From Seminavis robusta (Eukaryota; Bacillariophyta; Bacillariophyceae; Naviculales; Naviculaceae), in the NCBI GenBank assembly GCA_903772945.1, contig CAICTM010001380.1:1-30347 (forward strand): a stretch of 30,347 bases of DNA. The letters are read 5' to 3'. Under the pieces are notes generated by a model, which was not told the DNA's origin, made no database searches, and saw only the letters and a program-made list of their open reading frames with translations. The number at the start of each line of letters is the position of its first letter. The first letter of the stretch is position 1. Shown piece after piece: positions 18,619-28,646 of the stretch. The position numbers were made by a program, and so were the translations under genes.

Positions 18619-19563
18619 ATGAACAGTGAAGGATTACACGTTCATGACCCTAGGAAAAAAGGGAAGGCACTTGTGAATACTGTCGCCGAAAATAAGGAAG
18701 GCTTCAGCAAACGACAAGTTAAAGCCGCATCAAGGGCGAAGCTGCTATATAAGCAACTCGTCTATCCATCGATTAAAGATTTTCGATGGGCGATTATGAG
18801 CAATCAAATCGCAAATTGCCCAGTGACCGTTGAAGACATCGACACGGCACAAGCCATATGGGGCAAGGATATTGATGCGTTGAAAGGCAAGACCACTCGA
18901 ACGAAACCGAACGCAGTGGCAGGCAATGCAATGAAAGTGCCGAGAGACTTTTTGCAATTACACAAGGATGTGTTCCTAACGATGGACATTTTCTTTGTGG
19001 CAGGAATTCCGTTCCTGTTAACGCTAAGCCGTAAAATCGATTTTACAACATCTAGACACCTGCCCAACAGGAAGCTAGAGACCATCTAGAAGCAGTTCAG
19101 GAGGTCATCGATTCTACAAGGCTCGTGGTTTTAGAATCACGACCATTCATGTGGACAATGAGTTTGAGCCTCTGTCCAACACAATCATGGCAATGCCGGG
19201 TGGATGGTAGTGAACGTTGCCAGTGCTAACGAGCACGTACCCGAGATCGAACGTAGAATCCGGGTAGTCAAGGAAAGGACACGAGCTGTCCGGCATAGCC
19301 TACCGTTTACGCGCATGCCAAAAATATTAACCGTCAACTTGGTGTTACAAGTCGTCAAACAGTTGACGTACTTTCCAAGTAAGGCGGGGGTCAGCGAGAC
19401 AATGAGCCCCCGTATGATAATGATGGGAGAGTCCCTGGACTATAAAAAGCACCTGAGCCTGCAGTTCGGAGACTACTGCCAGGTGCATGAAGAAGACTCG
19501 CCCCGTAACAGCATGGTAGGACGCAACAAAGGCGGCCATCTGTATGGGAACGAGCGGAAATAA
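18619..19563 (+). pseudogene. copia pre-integrase and integrase core
   Basis: 18619-19089 carries the gag-pre-integrase region (FSKRQVKAASRAKLLYKQL, SIKDFRWAIMSNQI, IWGKDIDALKGKT) and the integrase start (FLTMDIFFVAGIPFLLTLSR), whose Asp (18985-18987) is the first catalytic residue. After stops and indels, HVDNEFEPL (about 19150) supplies the second Asp. 19204-19563 has SANEHVPEIERRIRVVKERT with the third acidic residue (Glu of EIER), then LDYKKHLSLQFGDYCQVHEE. A DDE integrase would insert the cDNA. Three or more frame changes kill it. Confidence 0.75.
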
Positions 19564-19789
19564 GCAAGGAGGCTACAAATTTATGAGCCTCCGCTCCGGC
19601 AAGAAAATTACTCGGCATTCATGGGACAAGATCCCAATGCCCGACACAGTGATAGCTAGAGTCAATCTATTAGGAAAAGATCAGCCTAAACTACTCGTTT
19701 TTACTGATCGAAAAAATAGACCCATTGGTGATGTCGAGATCACAGGAGTGGAAGGGAAGAAAGCAATGACGCACCCCCACTACCAATGA
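19544..19789 (+). pseudogene. copia integrase C-terminal part
   Basis: GGYKFMSLRSGKKITRHSWD and MPDTVIARVNLLGKDQPKLL continue the integrase C-terminal region (YKFM-x-L-x-TGKKI-x-R-x-WD type) in a new frame. It ends in TGA at 19787-19789. An acidic linker follows in other frames to about 19910. Confidence 0.65.
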
Positions 19790-19879
19790 TCCAAACCGAT
19801 GAGGACCTGGACGCGGATGCTGAAACCATTGACGAAATGGTAGATGATAACGACGACGAATCGATAGTCAACGAACCGA

Positions 19880-21288
19880 ATGATGAAATCGGCGTTGAAC
19901 CGAAAATCGAAACGGAACCGGTTACACAACTATCGTCGAAACGGTAGAGGAACCGGAACCTACTACGGACAACAGCCCCTGGAACAGATCCCAGGAGTGG
20001 GTGTTGAAACCCAAGCGGCACCTGAGCAGACGCCAGGAGTGCGCAGGTCTAGTAGAGTGAGGACACAAGCAAAGGAATCGTATATTCCCAGCTTTGATGG
20101 AAAGAAGTATGAGACGCCAAACGTCCATACAACTGAACGTGTCTTGCACCCAGATGCACACATGTTCTACACACAGGTAGAAGAAGAACCTGATGTGGTA
20201 GCAGCCATCATGACACAGTTGTCATTGAAGGCTGGACTCAAGGAGTGGAAGACAAAGCGCACGATGCAGCCTTTGCCGAGATGAAACAGTTACATCTCAG
20301 GGATACCTTCCGTCCGAAGAAAAATGGAAGAACTCAGCGATATGGAACGCAAGAGTATCCTAGAGTCACACCTGTTCCTAAAGTTGAAAAGGAACGGGAA
20401 GATCAAAGGCCGAGCGGTTGCAGGAGGCAACAAACAGCGTGACTTATCTCCAAGGAAGACGCAAGCTCGCCAACAGTGTCGACAGAAGCAGTGCTACTCT
20501 CTGCATAATCGACGCTGAAGAGGAAAGGGATGTGGCAGTAATTGACATCCCGAACGCCTTCATACCAGACACGAGTCGAGGAAGAAAAAGATATGGTAAT
20601 CATTAGATAAGAGGAGTACTATAGACATGCTGTGTGAAATAGCCCCAGATGTCTACAAACCGTTCGTAACAACGGATAAGAAAGGCAACAAGCAGTTGCT
20701 ACTGCATGCTTGAATGCCATCTACGGCACATGGTAGCTAGCCTACTATACTACCGTAAGTTCCGGAAGACGATGGTCCGGAACGGATTTAAGATTAATCC
20801 TTACGACCCATGTGTAGCCAACAGGATGGTGCACGGCAAGCAACAACAGTCTGCTGGCATGTAGACGACTGTAAGCTTAGCCACAAGGACTCGAAGGTTA
20901 ACGACCAGCTGATCCAAGTGCTTCGTGATGAATACGAAAGCATCTTCGAGGACGGCACTGGAGAGATGACGGTGAGCCGAGGAAAGGTCCACACGTATCT
21001 TGGCATGACCATAGACTTCACGACGAAGGGTCAATGCAACGTATCGATGTACAAGTACGTTGATGAAATCCTGGAAGCCTTCGAGAAGGCATCGCCAGAG
21101 GAAGGGGGCACGAAAACTAGAAGTAGTGCAGCCCCGAAAGACCTATTCATAGTAGACGAATCCTGCAAGAAGCTCCCAACGAGCAAGGCAGACACCTTCA
21201 CAGCCTGGTGGCTAAGGTGTTATTCGCTACGAAGAGAGCCGACCAGACACAGGTACGGCGATATCGTTCCTTACGCCTAGAGTCAAGG
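19880..21288 (+). pseudogene. copia reverse transcriptase
   Basis: Pieces in order: GVRRSSRVRTQAKESYIPSF and EPDVVAAIMTQLSLKAGLKE (19880-20284); MKQLHLRDTFRP (20281), SDMERKSILESHLFLKLKRN with GRAVAGGNKQRD (about 20325-20445); CIIDAEEERDVAVIDIPNAF (about 20505-20565), the first RT Asp; IAPDVYKPFVTTDKKG (about 20640); NAIYGT; then 20810-21280 with WHVDDCKLSH, in which VDD (20861-20869) is the copia form of the YVDD active site, and VSRGKVHTYLGMTIDF. Frame changes near 20290, 20445, 20585, 20720 and 21210 break it. Confidence 0.8.
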
Positions 21289-21975
21289 AACCAGATAGCC
21301 AGATTGGGATAAACTAGTACACCTCATGCAGTACATTAGATGTACTAGAAACTACCATTAGTTCTCAAGCCGACGGAAGTGGCATATTAAAATGGTATGT
21401 TGATGGTTCTTTCGCAGTCCATCCAAACATGAGGGGTCATACCGGGGTGGTTTGACCATGGGCACCGGTTCCCATTATCGACTTCGACGAACAGAAGTTG
21501 AACACGAGAACTCAACTGAGAGTGAACTGTAGCAGTTGATGACCTGATGCCATCGATCCTTTGGACGAGGCAGTTCCTTCGGAGCAAGGCTATGTAGTTA
21601 AGAAACTATAGTCTATCAGGACAACAGAGTGCCATTCTTCTAGAGAAGAACGGCAAGCTTCTAGTAGTAAACGAACGAAGCAATCAACATTAGGTACTTC
21701 TTGTGAGCGACAGAGTCGAAAGAAGGAGATCAGTGTGGACTGGTGTCCAACTGATGATATGGTTGCGGACTTCCCTTCTGGACGAAGCCGAACCAAGGTC
21801 GACTGTTCAAACAGAACGTGGACAAGTTGATGGGTGTTGTGGAACACTCAGAGCCAGGGCACTCAGAAGGAGGGTCACGGTCGGACAAGAAGGTCCCTTC
21901 AAAGAAGGAGCGCTAAGCGCAGTAAGTAAGTAAGCATGGTCGACGACTAGGACAAGCTCGACGACCACAGGAGTG
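21289..21975 (+). pseudogene. copia RNase H and 3' end
   Basis: Fragments in shifting frames: WYVDGSFAVHPNMRGHTG (about 21393), KQKLNTR and TESEL (about 21495), VYQDNRSAILLEKNGK (about 21613), KHINIRYF (about 21680) and DWCPTDDMVADF (about 21738). The D...E...D...D order is that of RNase H, which removes template RNA during cDNA synthesis. After it come about 120 bp of non-coding sequence to the 3' LTR. No strong polypurine tract is visible just before 21976. Confidence 0.7.
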
Positions 21976-22126
21976 TGTTGGGGATTCGCGATTAGGGATT
22001 GAACCTGTACCTCTGTACTAGAATTTCATGCCAGTAGAAATAGCATGGAAACAGAGCCCACCCACTTTTTCAATAGTATCTCAATAGCAACAGTAACTAC
22101 TAGAAGAGAGCTTAGAGCAACTAACA
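21976..22126 (+). repeat. 3' LTR of the copia element, 151 bp
   Basis: I compared it with 16154-16304 base by base and saw no difference. It is followed by GGGTA (22127-22131), the second copy of the target duplication. Confidence 0.95.
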
Positions 22127-22131
22127 GGGTA

Positions 22132-23155
22132 CATAGCAACTCAAAAGGACACCGTTTCTCTCATGACGTACTTTGACGTGCCAAAAGGAGAAGATGACAT
22201 CCGATTGGTCTATGACGGGACCAAATGCCAACTGAATGCTTCAGTCTGGATTCCGTCTTTCTTCTTGCCCACGGTTGAAACACATCTCAGGGCGGTCGAA
22301 GATGGCACATACATGTGCGATGTTGATATCGGAGAGATGTTCCTGAATTTCATGATGCACCCTAGACTGAGAAAGTATTGCGGAGTAGACCTTTCCCCAT
22401 ATGACCTGCGAATACCCGCTGATTCGCACTATCAAGCCAGAGCAACCAGCAAAGTCATCTTGGCATGGAATCGGATTGCTATGGGTCTCACGTGGTCCCC
22501 ATATCAAGCCTGCTTGTGCATGCAGTATGCAGAAGAGATCATACGTGGCGACCCTAAGGACGAGTCTAACGTTTTTTACTGGGAGCAGGTCCGATTGAAC
22601 CTGCCCGGTATGAAAACATACTCCCCTTCGGTACCATGGGTCTCCAAGGTCCGACGAATAGACTCTCAGGACTCTCCTGAAGACACAGGTTCAAAAGAAA
22701 CAGACGAATCTAAATGGACTGTCGCATGGAGGGTCGCAGCCGATCTCTTCACCTTTGTCGATGACTTAAGACCAACAGGGTGCTCAAAAAGGGAGGCTTG
22801 GAAAGCAGGACGGAGAGCCGCAAGTGTTCTCAACTGGCTGGGCATCCAGGATGCAGTCAGGAAGAGGAGAGACAGCAGACAAGATCCAGGTGCCTGGGCT
22901 GGATGCGTCATCAACACCAAGTTTGGTGTGTTCACTCTTGTAAGCGATGACAAGTGGACCAAACTGAGGTCACACGTTGCAGCCTTGGACAAGATGATGA
23001 AGGACGACCCGACTAGACTCGATATGAAGAAACTCATGCAAATAAGAGGCTTTCTTAACTACGTGACCCAGACGTACAAGTCACTTGTGCCGTATCTCAC
23101 CGGGATGCATCTGACAATAGATGGATGGAGACCAAATCGGGACCAGAAGGGGTGA
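22132..23155 (+). pseudogene. DIRS-like reverse transcriptase
   Basis: Continues the frame interrupted at 16153. From the ATG at 22163: YFDVPKGEDDIRLVYDGTK, then CDVDIGEMFLNF with the first catalytic Asp (residue 55), then KVILAWNRIAMGLTWSPYQA, then the active site FTFVDDLRPTG (FVDD at 22754-22765, residues 198-201), and AWAGCVINTKFGVF, MQIRGFLNYVTQTY and LHLTIDGWRPNRD. All RT catalytic residues are present. FVDD with the GLTWSPYQA block is typical of the protist YR-element RTs I recall. The frame ends in TGA (23153-23155) where relatives have Trp (D-x-x-GW), and continues in frame after it. Confidence 0.8.
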
Positions 23156-24274
23156 AGATCTGATTCTAAGCGTCCAGAAACAGATGATACATACCCAGAG
23201 GCTCCTTCTCATGTCCCTGCAATGCCCAGGCTGAGTCACGACATCAGAGCATTGAAGATTCTGTGCTCCTCCTCCAAGCCCCCTCATCGACGAGTGCGGC
23301 CCTCTTGCACAGCAGCTGTGTTTTACGGGTTCGGTGACGCATCAGGAGCTGGGTTCGGAGGAACGTTGATGAAGGCTGGGTCGGACCAAGTGGATTATGA
23401 GTACGGGCAGTGGTTTAAGACGGCTACTGAGAAACTGTCGTCGAACTGGAGAGAACTAGCCAATCTGGTCTCGTTCCTCGAGCGTCGAGCAGAAACTGGA
23501 GAGTTGGCAGACAGCGAAGTCTTATTGTTCACGGACAATTCCACGGCAGAGGGTGCCTTCTGGAAAGGAACCTCAAAGAGTCGTCTGTTAATGAAGCTCG
23601 TTCTGCGCCTACGCCTCTTGGAACTAAGAAGGGGCATCACACTGCACATTGTCCATGTCAGTGGAAAGCGCATGATTGCTCAAGGCACGGACGGCATCTC
23701 ACGAGGCGAACATCACACTGGTGTGATGAGAGGGATACCCATGTTGAATTATGTTCCGTTACACCGAACGTGTATGGAACGGTCGCTCGGTCTGTCTGAA
23801 TGGGTCCAGGACATCCTCAGCAAAACTCGGGCATGGTTTCTCAACGAAAACGACTGGTTCAAGAAGATCGACCATGACGGTCCAGTGGTCTGGACACCTG
23901 CTCCAGCGGCGGCGGATTTGGTAGCTGAAAGGCTGCGGTCGTGCAGACACATGCGCCCGGACTCTCTCCAAATTGTGATCGTGCCACGCCTCATGACTGG
24001 GAGATGGAGAAAGCAAATGGGAAAAGCTTCCGACCGATACTTCAAGCTTACCTGCCCCGCGTGGTGGTCTCTGGAGGACCAGTACGAGCCCCTGCTAATG
24101 TTTGTTTGCCTGCCTTATCTCACTCATTCGCCAAGGTTTGAGGAACGAAGGAGTTTGGTTGACAGATTGCGAGGGCTTTTGTCAAGTTCCTACTTGCCGG
24201 AAGTGGATCACAACGACACAAGGGATCTTCTGCGCCAACTATTCAGCGACGCGTGGAAACTTCGATCCGTGTAA
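23156..24274 (+). pseudogene. DIRS-like RNase H and connection region
   Basis: In frame with the RT across TGA 23153. Counting from the ATG at 23222: FYGFGDASGAGFGG (Asp39), SSNWRELANL (Glu78), LLFTDNSTAEGAF (Asp105) and IAQGTDGISRG (Asp157) form the D-E-D-D set of RNase H. Then come VMRGIPMLNYVPLHRT, APAAADLVAERL, QIVIVPRLMTGRWRKQMGK and DQYEPLLMFVCLPYL. That second half resembles the conserved part between RNase H and recombinase in related elements. The reading leaves this frame near AWKL (about 24255) and goes on as NFDPCKNAWC in the next; the visible stop is TAA 24274. Confidence 0.8.
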
Positions 24275-25676
24275 GAACGCTTGGTGTGGCAGCTGCTTCA
24301 CTCCCTTGGGAGACACCCCTTTCCCTATCAAGGTGGTCCTCGATGACAACGGAAACAAGATCATGAAGGACAAGGACGGTGATAGGTTTTTGGTTGGACG
24401 AAACGGCGATCACATGTTGACCACTTATCAGTGTGAAGTGTGCCATTACAGAAACCTCATCGGTTCCGATCCTACTTTCTCTGTGAAAGACGCGAAGCTT
24501 TTGGAGTTCATGAGGCGAGCTAGCCTCGACGCCTTCTGGTCCCGAGAGACATCTACTGTCCGAGCAAATGTGTCCTTGTTGAAGCTAATCCAAGCCACAG
24601 AAGACGAGTTCGGTCTGGAAGGAGGAATTCTAGGCCCTCTGGGCCCCTTTCCGTTGAGAGACGTCATGGTCATGGGAGCCGCAGTAGCAATGCTTGACAA
24701 GTCAATGGACGAGGGAAGATATGACGACCAAGTGCAGTGGGCCACCATCAGACGAATCAGGGGAGCAATCACAAATTACAGTCAAGCCAGTGTGTCTGCT
24801 TTGGGAGAGGCGGTGGGCATAAATTTGAAGAACAAAACCTGGATATCTTCAGCACCGATCCACGGCATGTTTTTTGGGCGCTTTGCCACCGGATTGCACC
24901 GTCGGATGGGTGAGGTCATCAAGCGAGATGAGCCCATTACCATCGAGATGATGTTGGAAATTGAGTCCATCCTGGACGAAGAATGGTGGGAAGAGGATGC
25001 AAAACCTGCCCATCTAAAGGACTTGGATGCCCTTCGAGACATTGCCCTAGCTGGAACCTGATTCATGTGTGGTTTCTGCGCAGTGTTGTGCGGTGAAGAG
25101 CACTTAATCTTGGAGTTCATTGGGACCTACAAGAGCATGGGGTTCATGGATGCCAATGGACCCTTGGCTTTGACTTATGCTCCCCACTTCGAGCTGGTGA
25201 TAGCTGGTTGCACCAAGAACAACACGGTGGTGGGAGACAAGATTCGAATACCCGTTGCTGAAAGAACGTCAGGAACTGGGTTGGTTCCTGGAGAGTGGGT
25301 GCGACGATATTGCGATCACTTGGCTCAGGTGGACCACCAGAATGGCGGCTTCTTGTTCCAAATGAGACTCACCACACCAGTGCTTGGAGAATTCGAAGAG
25401 ATGTTCCACTTGACTCTGGAAAAGGTGTTTGCCCGCAAGCCCCAGCTGTTTAGAGAAGGAGTCGACATCCGAGAGGAGTTCGGAATCAGCAGATCCTTGC
25501 GTCGAGGCGTTACCGCCCATGCCATGAACCAGCAGGTTCCGGAGCGTTTGGTTCACGCCGTCAACAGATGGAGAACTGAACATGCCAGCGATGCTGGCTC
25601 CTCAGATATGCAGGATCTATACGCTAGATTGGACAAGATCAAGCCCACCGCGCTGAAATACTCTCAAGCTTTATAA
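24255..25676 (+). pseudogene. DIRS-like tyrosine recombinase with Cys-rich N-terminus
   Basis: PCKNAWCGSC...YQCEVCHYRN (about 24270-24450) can bind zinc. Then FWSRETSTVRANVSLLK starts a helical SAM-like N-domain (DDQVQWATIRRIRGAITNY, GRFATGLHRRMGEVIKRDEP). After an in-frame TGA (25059-25061, where relatives have Trp) comes box I, AVLCGEE. Then GCTKNNTVVGDKIRIP supplies the beta-hairpin Lys, SRSLRRGVTAHAMNQQVPER is box II, NRWRTE holds the conserved Trp, and DLYARL the candidate nucleophile Tyr (residue 186 of the 25065 frame). The box I Arg of LRGEE is Cys here (TGC 25089-25091), so the enzyme would be inactive even without the stop. Confidence 0.72.
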
Positions 25677-25736
25677 GCAGAGTTCGTGGGGACTTTGTGC
25701 GGTGGGGGTCATTTGAGAAGCTCGACCGGCGCGCGT

Positions 25737-25763
25737 CCCTGCAAACGATGGTCGTTTGGAGGG
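25737..25763. repeat. 27-bp near-perfect inverted repeat downstream of the recombinase
   Basis: CCCTGCAAACGA-TGG-TCGTTTGGAGGG: 11 of 12 positions pair. Read as 10-bp arms around a 7-bp centre, it resembles the size of a tyrosine-recombinase crossover core. GACCGGCG occurs on both sides (about 25724 and 25763). A weaker half, GTCGTTTGAAGGGA, lies at about 10858-10871, left of the element. Confidence 0.5.
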
Positions 25764-25848
25764 ACCGGCGTTTGAGTCATCCGGCAAAGATCGCTTTAGT
25801 GGGATCGAACCTGAATGACGTCCACATCCATCACACAACTCAGAAGCC

Positions 25849-26163
25849 ATGCATAGGAACAACAGAGACAGGAGACGACGTGAGGTCAGGGCAAGGCAGA
25901 TCAGGGAACTGATTCAGGGTCTACAAGATGAACTACGAGACCTTCACTTGGATGAAGAAGAACTGCCTACGCCAGACATGCGAGTGGAAATCACGTGGAA
26001 GGACAAGTACAGAAGAAGAAGAGGTGCTATTATTGATCGGCGAAGTGCTAATTCCGAGTTTTGGAACATCAGACTTGATCCGCTGCCTGGGTCGACCATG
26101 TCTCAAGTGATATACAAGAAGACGTCGGGTTTTCGCAGGACAAATGAGCGACAAGGACAATAG
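25849..26163 (+). CDS. Small basic protein, possibly SH3/KOW-like fold
   Basis: ATG at 25849, TAG at 26161-26163, 104 aa. It starts with an Arg-rich helix (NNRDRRRREVRARQIREL), then an acidic turn (HLDEEELPTPD), then a beta-rich part (MRVEITWKDKYRRRRGAII, FWNIRLDP, SQVIYKK). The V-x-ITW-x-DKY-x-x-R-x-G...FWNIRLD...VIYK pattern is reminiscent of small SH3-like barrels, but I cannot name a family. It is 172 bp after the recombinase stop on the same strand, so it may be an accessory ORF of the element. Intact as written. Confidence 0.45.
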   Translation: MHRNNRDRRRREVRARQIRELIQGLQDELRDLHLDEEELPTPDMRVEITWKDKYRRRRGAIIDRRSANSEFWNIRLDPLPGSTMSQVIYKKTSGFRRTNERQGQ

Positions 26164-26231
26164 AAGGTCCAACATCGTCGCATGTGAAAGGATCAAGAGT
26201 GACAGCATCGCCGCTACCACACCAATTCTCC
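26164..26231. other. Short spacer between convergent genes
   Basis: 68 bp between the stop of the small plus-strand ORF and the stop of the minus-strand gene; the two are tail to tail. No terminator-like feature seen. Confidence 0.4.
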
Positions 26232-26725
26232 TTACTCCTCTCCCTCGTCCGAGGACTCATCCTCTGCGCCAGCGGCGGGAGCAGCGGCGGCGGCTGGGGC
26301 GGCTGGAACCACCACGGGAACCGGCCAGGCGACAGGGGCAACCACGTCCAAATTGAGGATGGGTCCTCCCGTCTTGATGGTAGCCACAGCCGCCTTGATG
26401 TTGCTGGTCACCTGGGCCCGAGCGTGCTCACGCCACTCGTCAGCGTTCTCCGCAGCAGCATCAGAGTCGTCGCGAAAGCGAGGGCTTTGACGATTGCGAC
26501 GGTACAAGCTGTAGCGCTCATCTTCGGCCTTGCGCTTGAGGGTCTGTTCAGCGTCACGACGAAAGGATTTGGCACGCGCCTTGTTGTTCACTTCAGCAAT
26601 CTGGTCAGTACCGGTTTGATTCAAAAACGGAGACAGCAAATTACACAAAGGACGATAGGTGCCATCCGCCTTCTTGATCGTCTTGGCCTGAGCCAAACGT
26701 CCAAGGACAACAGGAAGGGACGGAA
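26232..26725 (-). CDS. Minus-strand gene, 3' exon, charged and Ala/Pro-rich tail
   Basis: Downstream exon of the gene starting near 27982. After the proposed splice it reads VPSLPVVLGRLAQAKTIKKA, then a charged helix (ARAKSFRRDAEQTLKRKAED, RYSLYRRNRQSPRFRDDSDA), then an Ala/Pro/Val-rich segment and an acidic end (EDESSDEGEE), stop at 26232. The open frame itself runs from an ATG at 26798, but its first ~24 residues fall in the proposed intron. The composition suggests a nucleic-acid-binding or structural protein. No family named. It may be the gag-like gene of another element. Confidence 0.45.
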
Positions 26726-26828
26726 CTTGATGACAAAGTGAAACAGGAACGATTCGGTGTGAGACAAAAGGAAGCTGACCGGCAAAGAAGAACGACAAAC
26801 GAGAGCGGCATAAACCATGGTCCCTTAC
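26726..26828 (-). other. Candidate intron, 103 bp, minus strand
   Basis: Donor CACG|GTAAGG directly after the Asn tract (26829/26828). Acceptor TTTGTCATCAAG|TTCC at 26726/26725, with pyrimidines before it. Splicing moves the poly-Asn frame into the frame of the downstream exon (Asn...His-Val-Pro-Ser-Leu-Pro). The acceptor is AAG, not the common CAG/TAG, so this is tentative. Confidence 0.45.
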
Positions 26829-27805
<977 letters not shown>

Positions 27806-27813
<8 letters not shown>

Positions 27814-27982
27814 TCAGGAGGCCCGCCAGTTTGAAGGGCACAAACATGGCCTTTCGGACTCGAGTGGTTTGCGTGTTTGCGTCGTTGGCGGTGTACAGTC
27901 CCAGTAGATTTATCACTGCGTCATTGTTCAGGGCTTCTATGTGCCTTTGGGGTGCGGCACATATGATGGTCTGGAGCGTCAT
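27806..27982 (-). pseudogene. Minus-strand gene, 5' part
   Basis: From an ATG at 27982: MTLQTIICAAPQRHIEALNN, DAVINLLGLYTANDAN, then TRVRKAMFVPFKLAGLLIG. The frame is open further upstream to an ATG at 28480, but that part (28090-28345) is built from T-rich CTGC repeats and is probably not coding. The block before this ATG (VNELVGVDIQTIAFQETQLD) could be, so the true start may be at about 28050. An indel at about 27805 separates it from the main exon. Confidence 0.45.
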
Positions 27983-28089
27983 GTCTAGTTGTGTTTCTTG
28001 AAAGGCAATGGTCTGAATGTCCACGCCCACCAGTTCGTTTACGTAGCAGAAAGTTTGTTGTCTCTCTGGTGCAGCAGCACTGGGAATGA

Positions 28090-28345
28090 AAAACTCTGCA
28101 GAAACGCCCTTTTTGAGTCCGCAGAAACACTTTTTTTCCTGAAGCAGGCTGGCGTGCACTCTGCAGAAGCCCTCGAACTCTGCAGTTCCGAAAGCCGGCA
28201 TAGCTTTTTCTGCCGGGAGGTGTTTTTTTTCTGCCAGGAGGGTGTTTTTCTCTGGCAGGTGACTTTTTTTCTGCCAAAAGCACCTGAAAACTGCACAGAA
28301 TGGCTCGCAGAGTCGATTCATTGTTTGGCAGAAGGATTTTCTGGA
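28090..28345. repeat. T-rich array of TTTTTCTGCC/CTCTGCAG motifs
   Basis: CTGC-containing motifs follow T runs again and again: ACTCTGCAGAA (28093, 28159), GAACTCTGCAG (about 28176), and three near-tandem ~23-bp units TTTTTCTGCC(G/A)GGAGG(T/G)G between about 28206 and 28275. Base composition differs from the neighbours. It breaks the minus-strand open frame into Lys/Leu-rich filler. Confidence 0.6.
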
Positions 28346-28645
28346 GCAATTATCGTTTGCAGCTTGACAATTACTTAGAGATGGATACAAGGCAGGCGTG
28401 GCGAAACTAGCAGCAAATAAATAGCCAGTCTCTTTTTGAAATCTCAAGGCTGCGATGACATCAATAACATTTAATGCCACGGCACACTTTGGACCTAAGC
28501 CCTAACGTCTCTCCTGCAAAATGAGAACCCCCATTAACTGTCTCATTAACCCAGACTCTAAAACGAGACCCCATTATGATGTCGAGGAATACATTAACCC
28601 ACACTCTAAATCAAATCGAATTCGAACCTATTCGATTAAGATCGA
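28346..28645. other. Non-coding spacer
   Basis: No supported gene. CATTAACCCA(G/C)ACTCTAAA occurs twice 48 bp apart (about 28543 and 28591). The rest is unremarkable. Confidence 0.35.
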
Positions 28646-28646
28646 C

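Larger units (their letters stand above)
16149..22131 (+). mobile_element. Ty1/copia LTR retrotransposon inserted in the DIRS-like RT gene
   Basis: Element 16154-22126 (5,973 bp), flanked by the 5-bp duplication GGGTA at 16149-16153 and 22127-22131. Two 151-bp LTRs (TGTT...AACA) look identical base for base. The interior has gag, zinc knuckle, protease, integrase, RT and RNase H in copia order (IN before RT), but at least eight frame changes and several stops. The insertion is recent by LTR identity, while the proteins are unusable, so it probably moved with proteins supplied in trans. Confidence 0.92.
11685..25676 (+). mobile_element. DIRS-like (tyrosine recombinase) retroelement, one long polyprotein, nested insertion
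   Basis: From the first ATG (11685) to the TAA at 25676, minus the 5,978-bp insert with its target duplication, there are about 8,014 bp (2,670 codons) in one strand and order. They encode a gag-like coiled-coil part, an FW/AFDI region, an acidic segment, RT with FVDD, RNase H, a Cys-rich segment and a tyrosine recombinase. No DDE integrase or LTR belongs to it, which with the recombinase places it among YR retroelements (DIRS/Ngaro group). Breaks: an indel at about 12455, TAG 14051, G9 at 15199-15207, the copia insertion at 16154, TGA 23153, an indel at about 24255, and TGA 25059. The terminal repeats that such elements need were not found. Confidence 0.75.
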
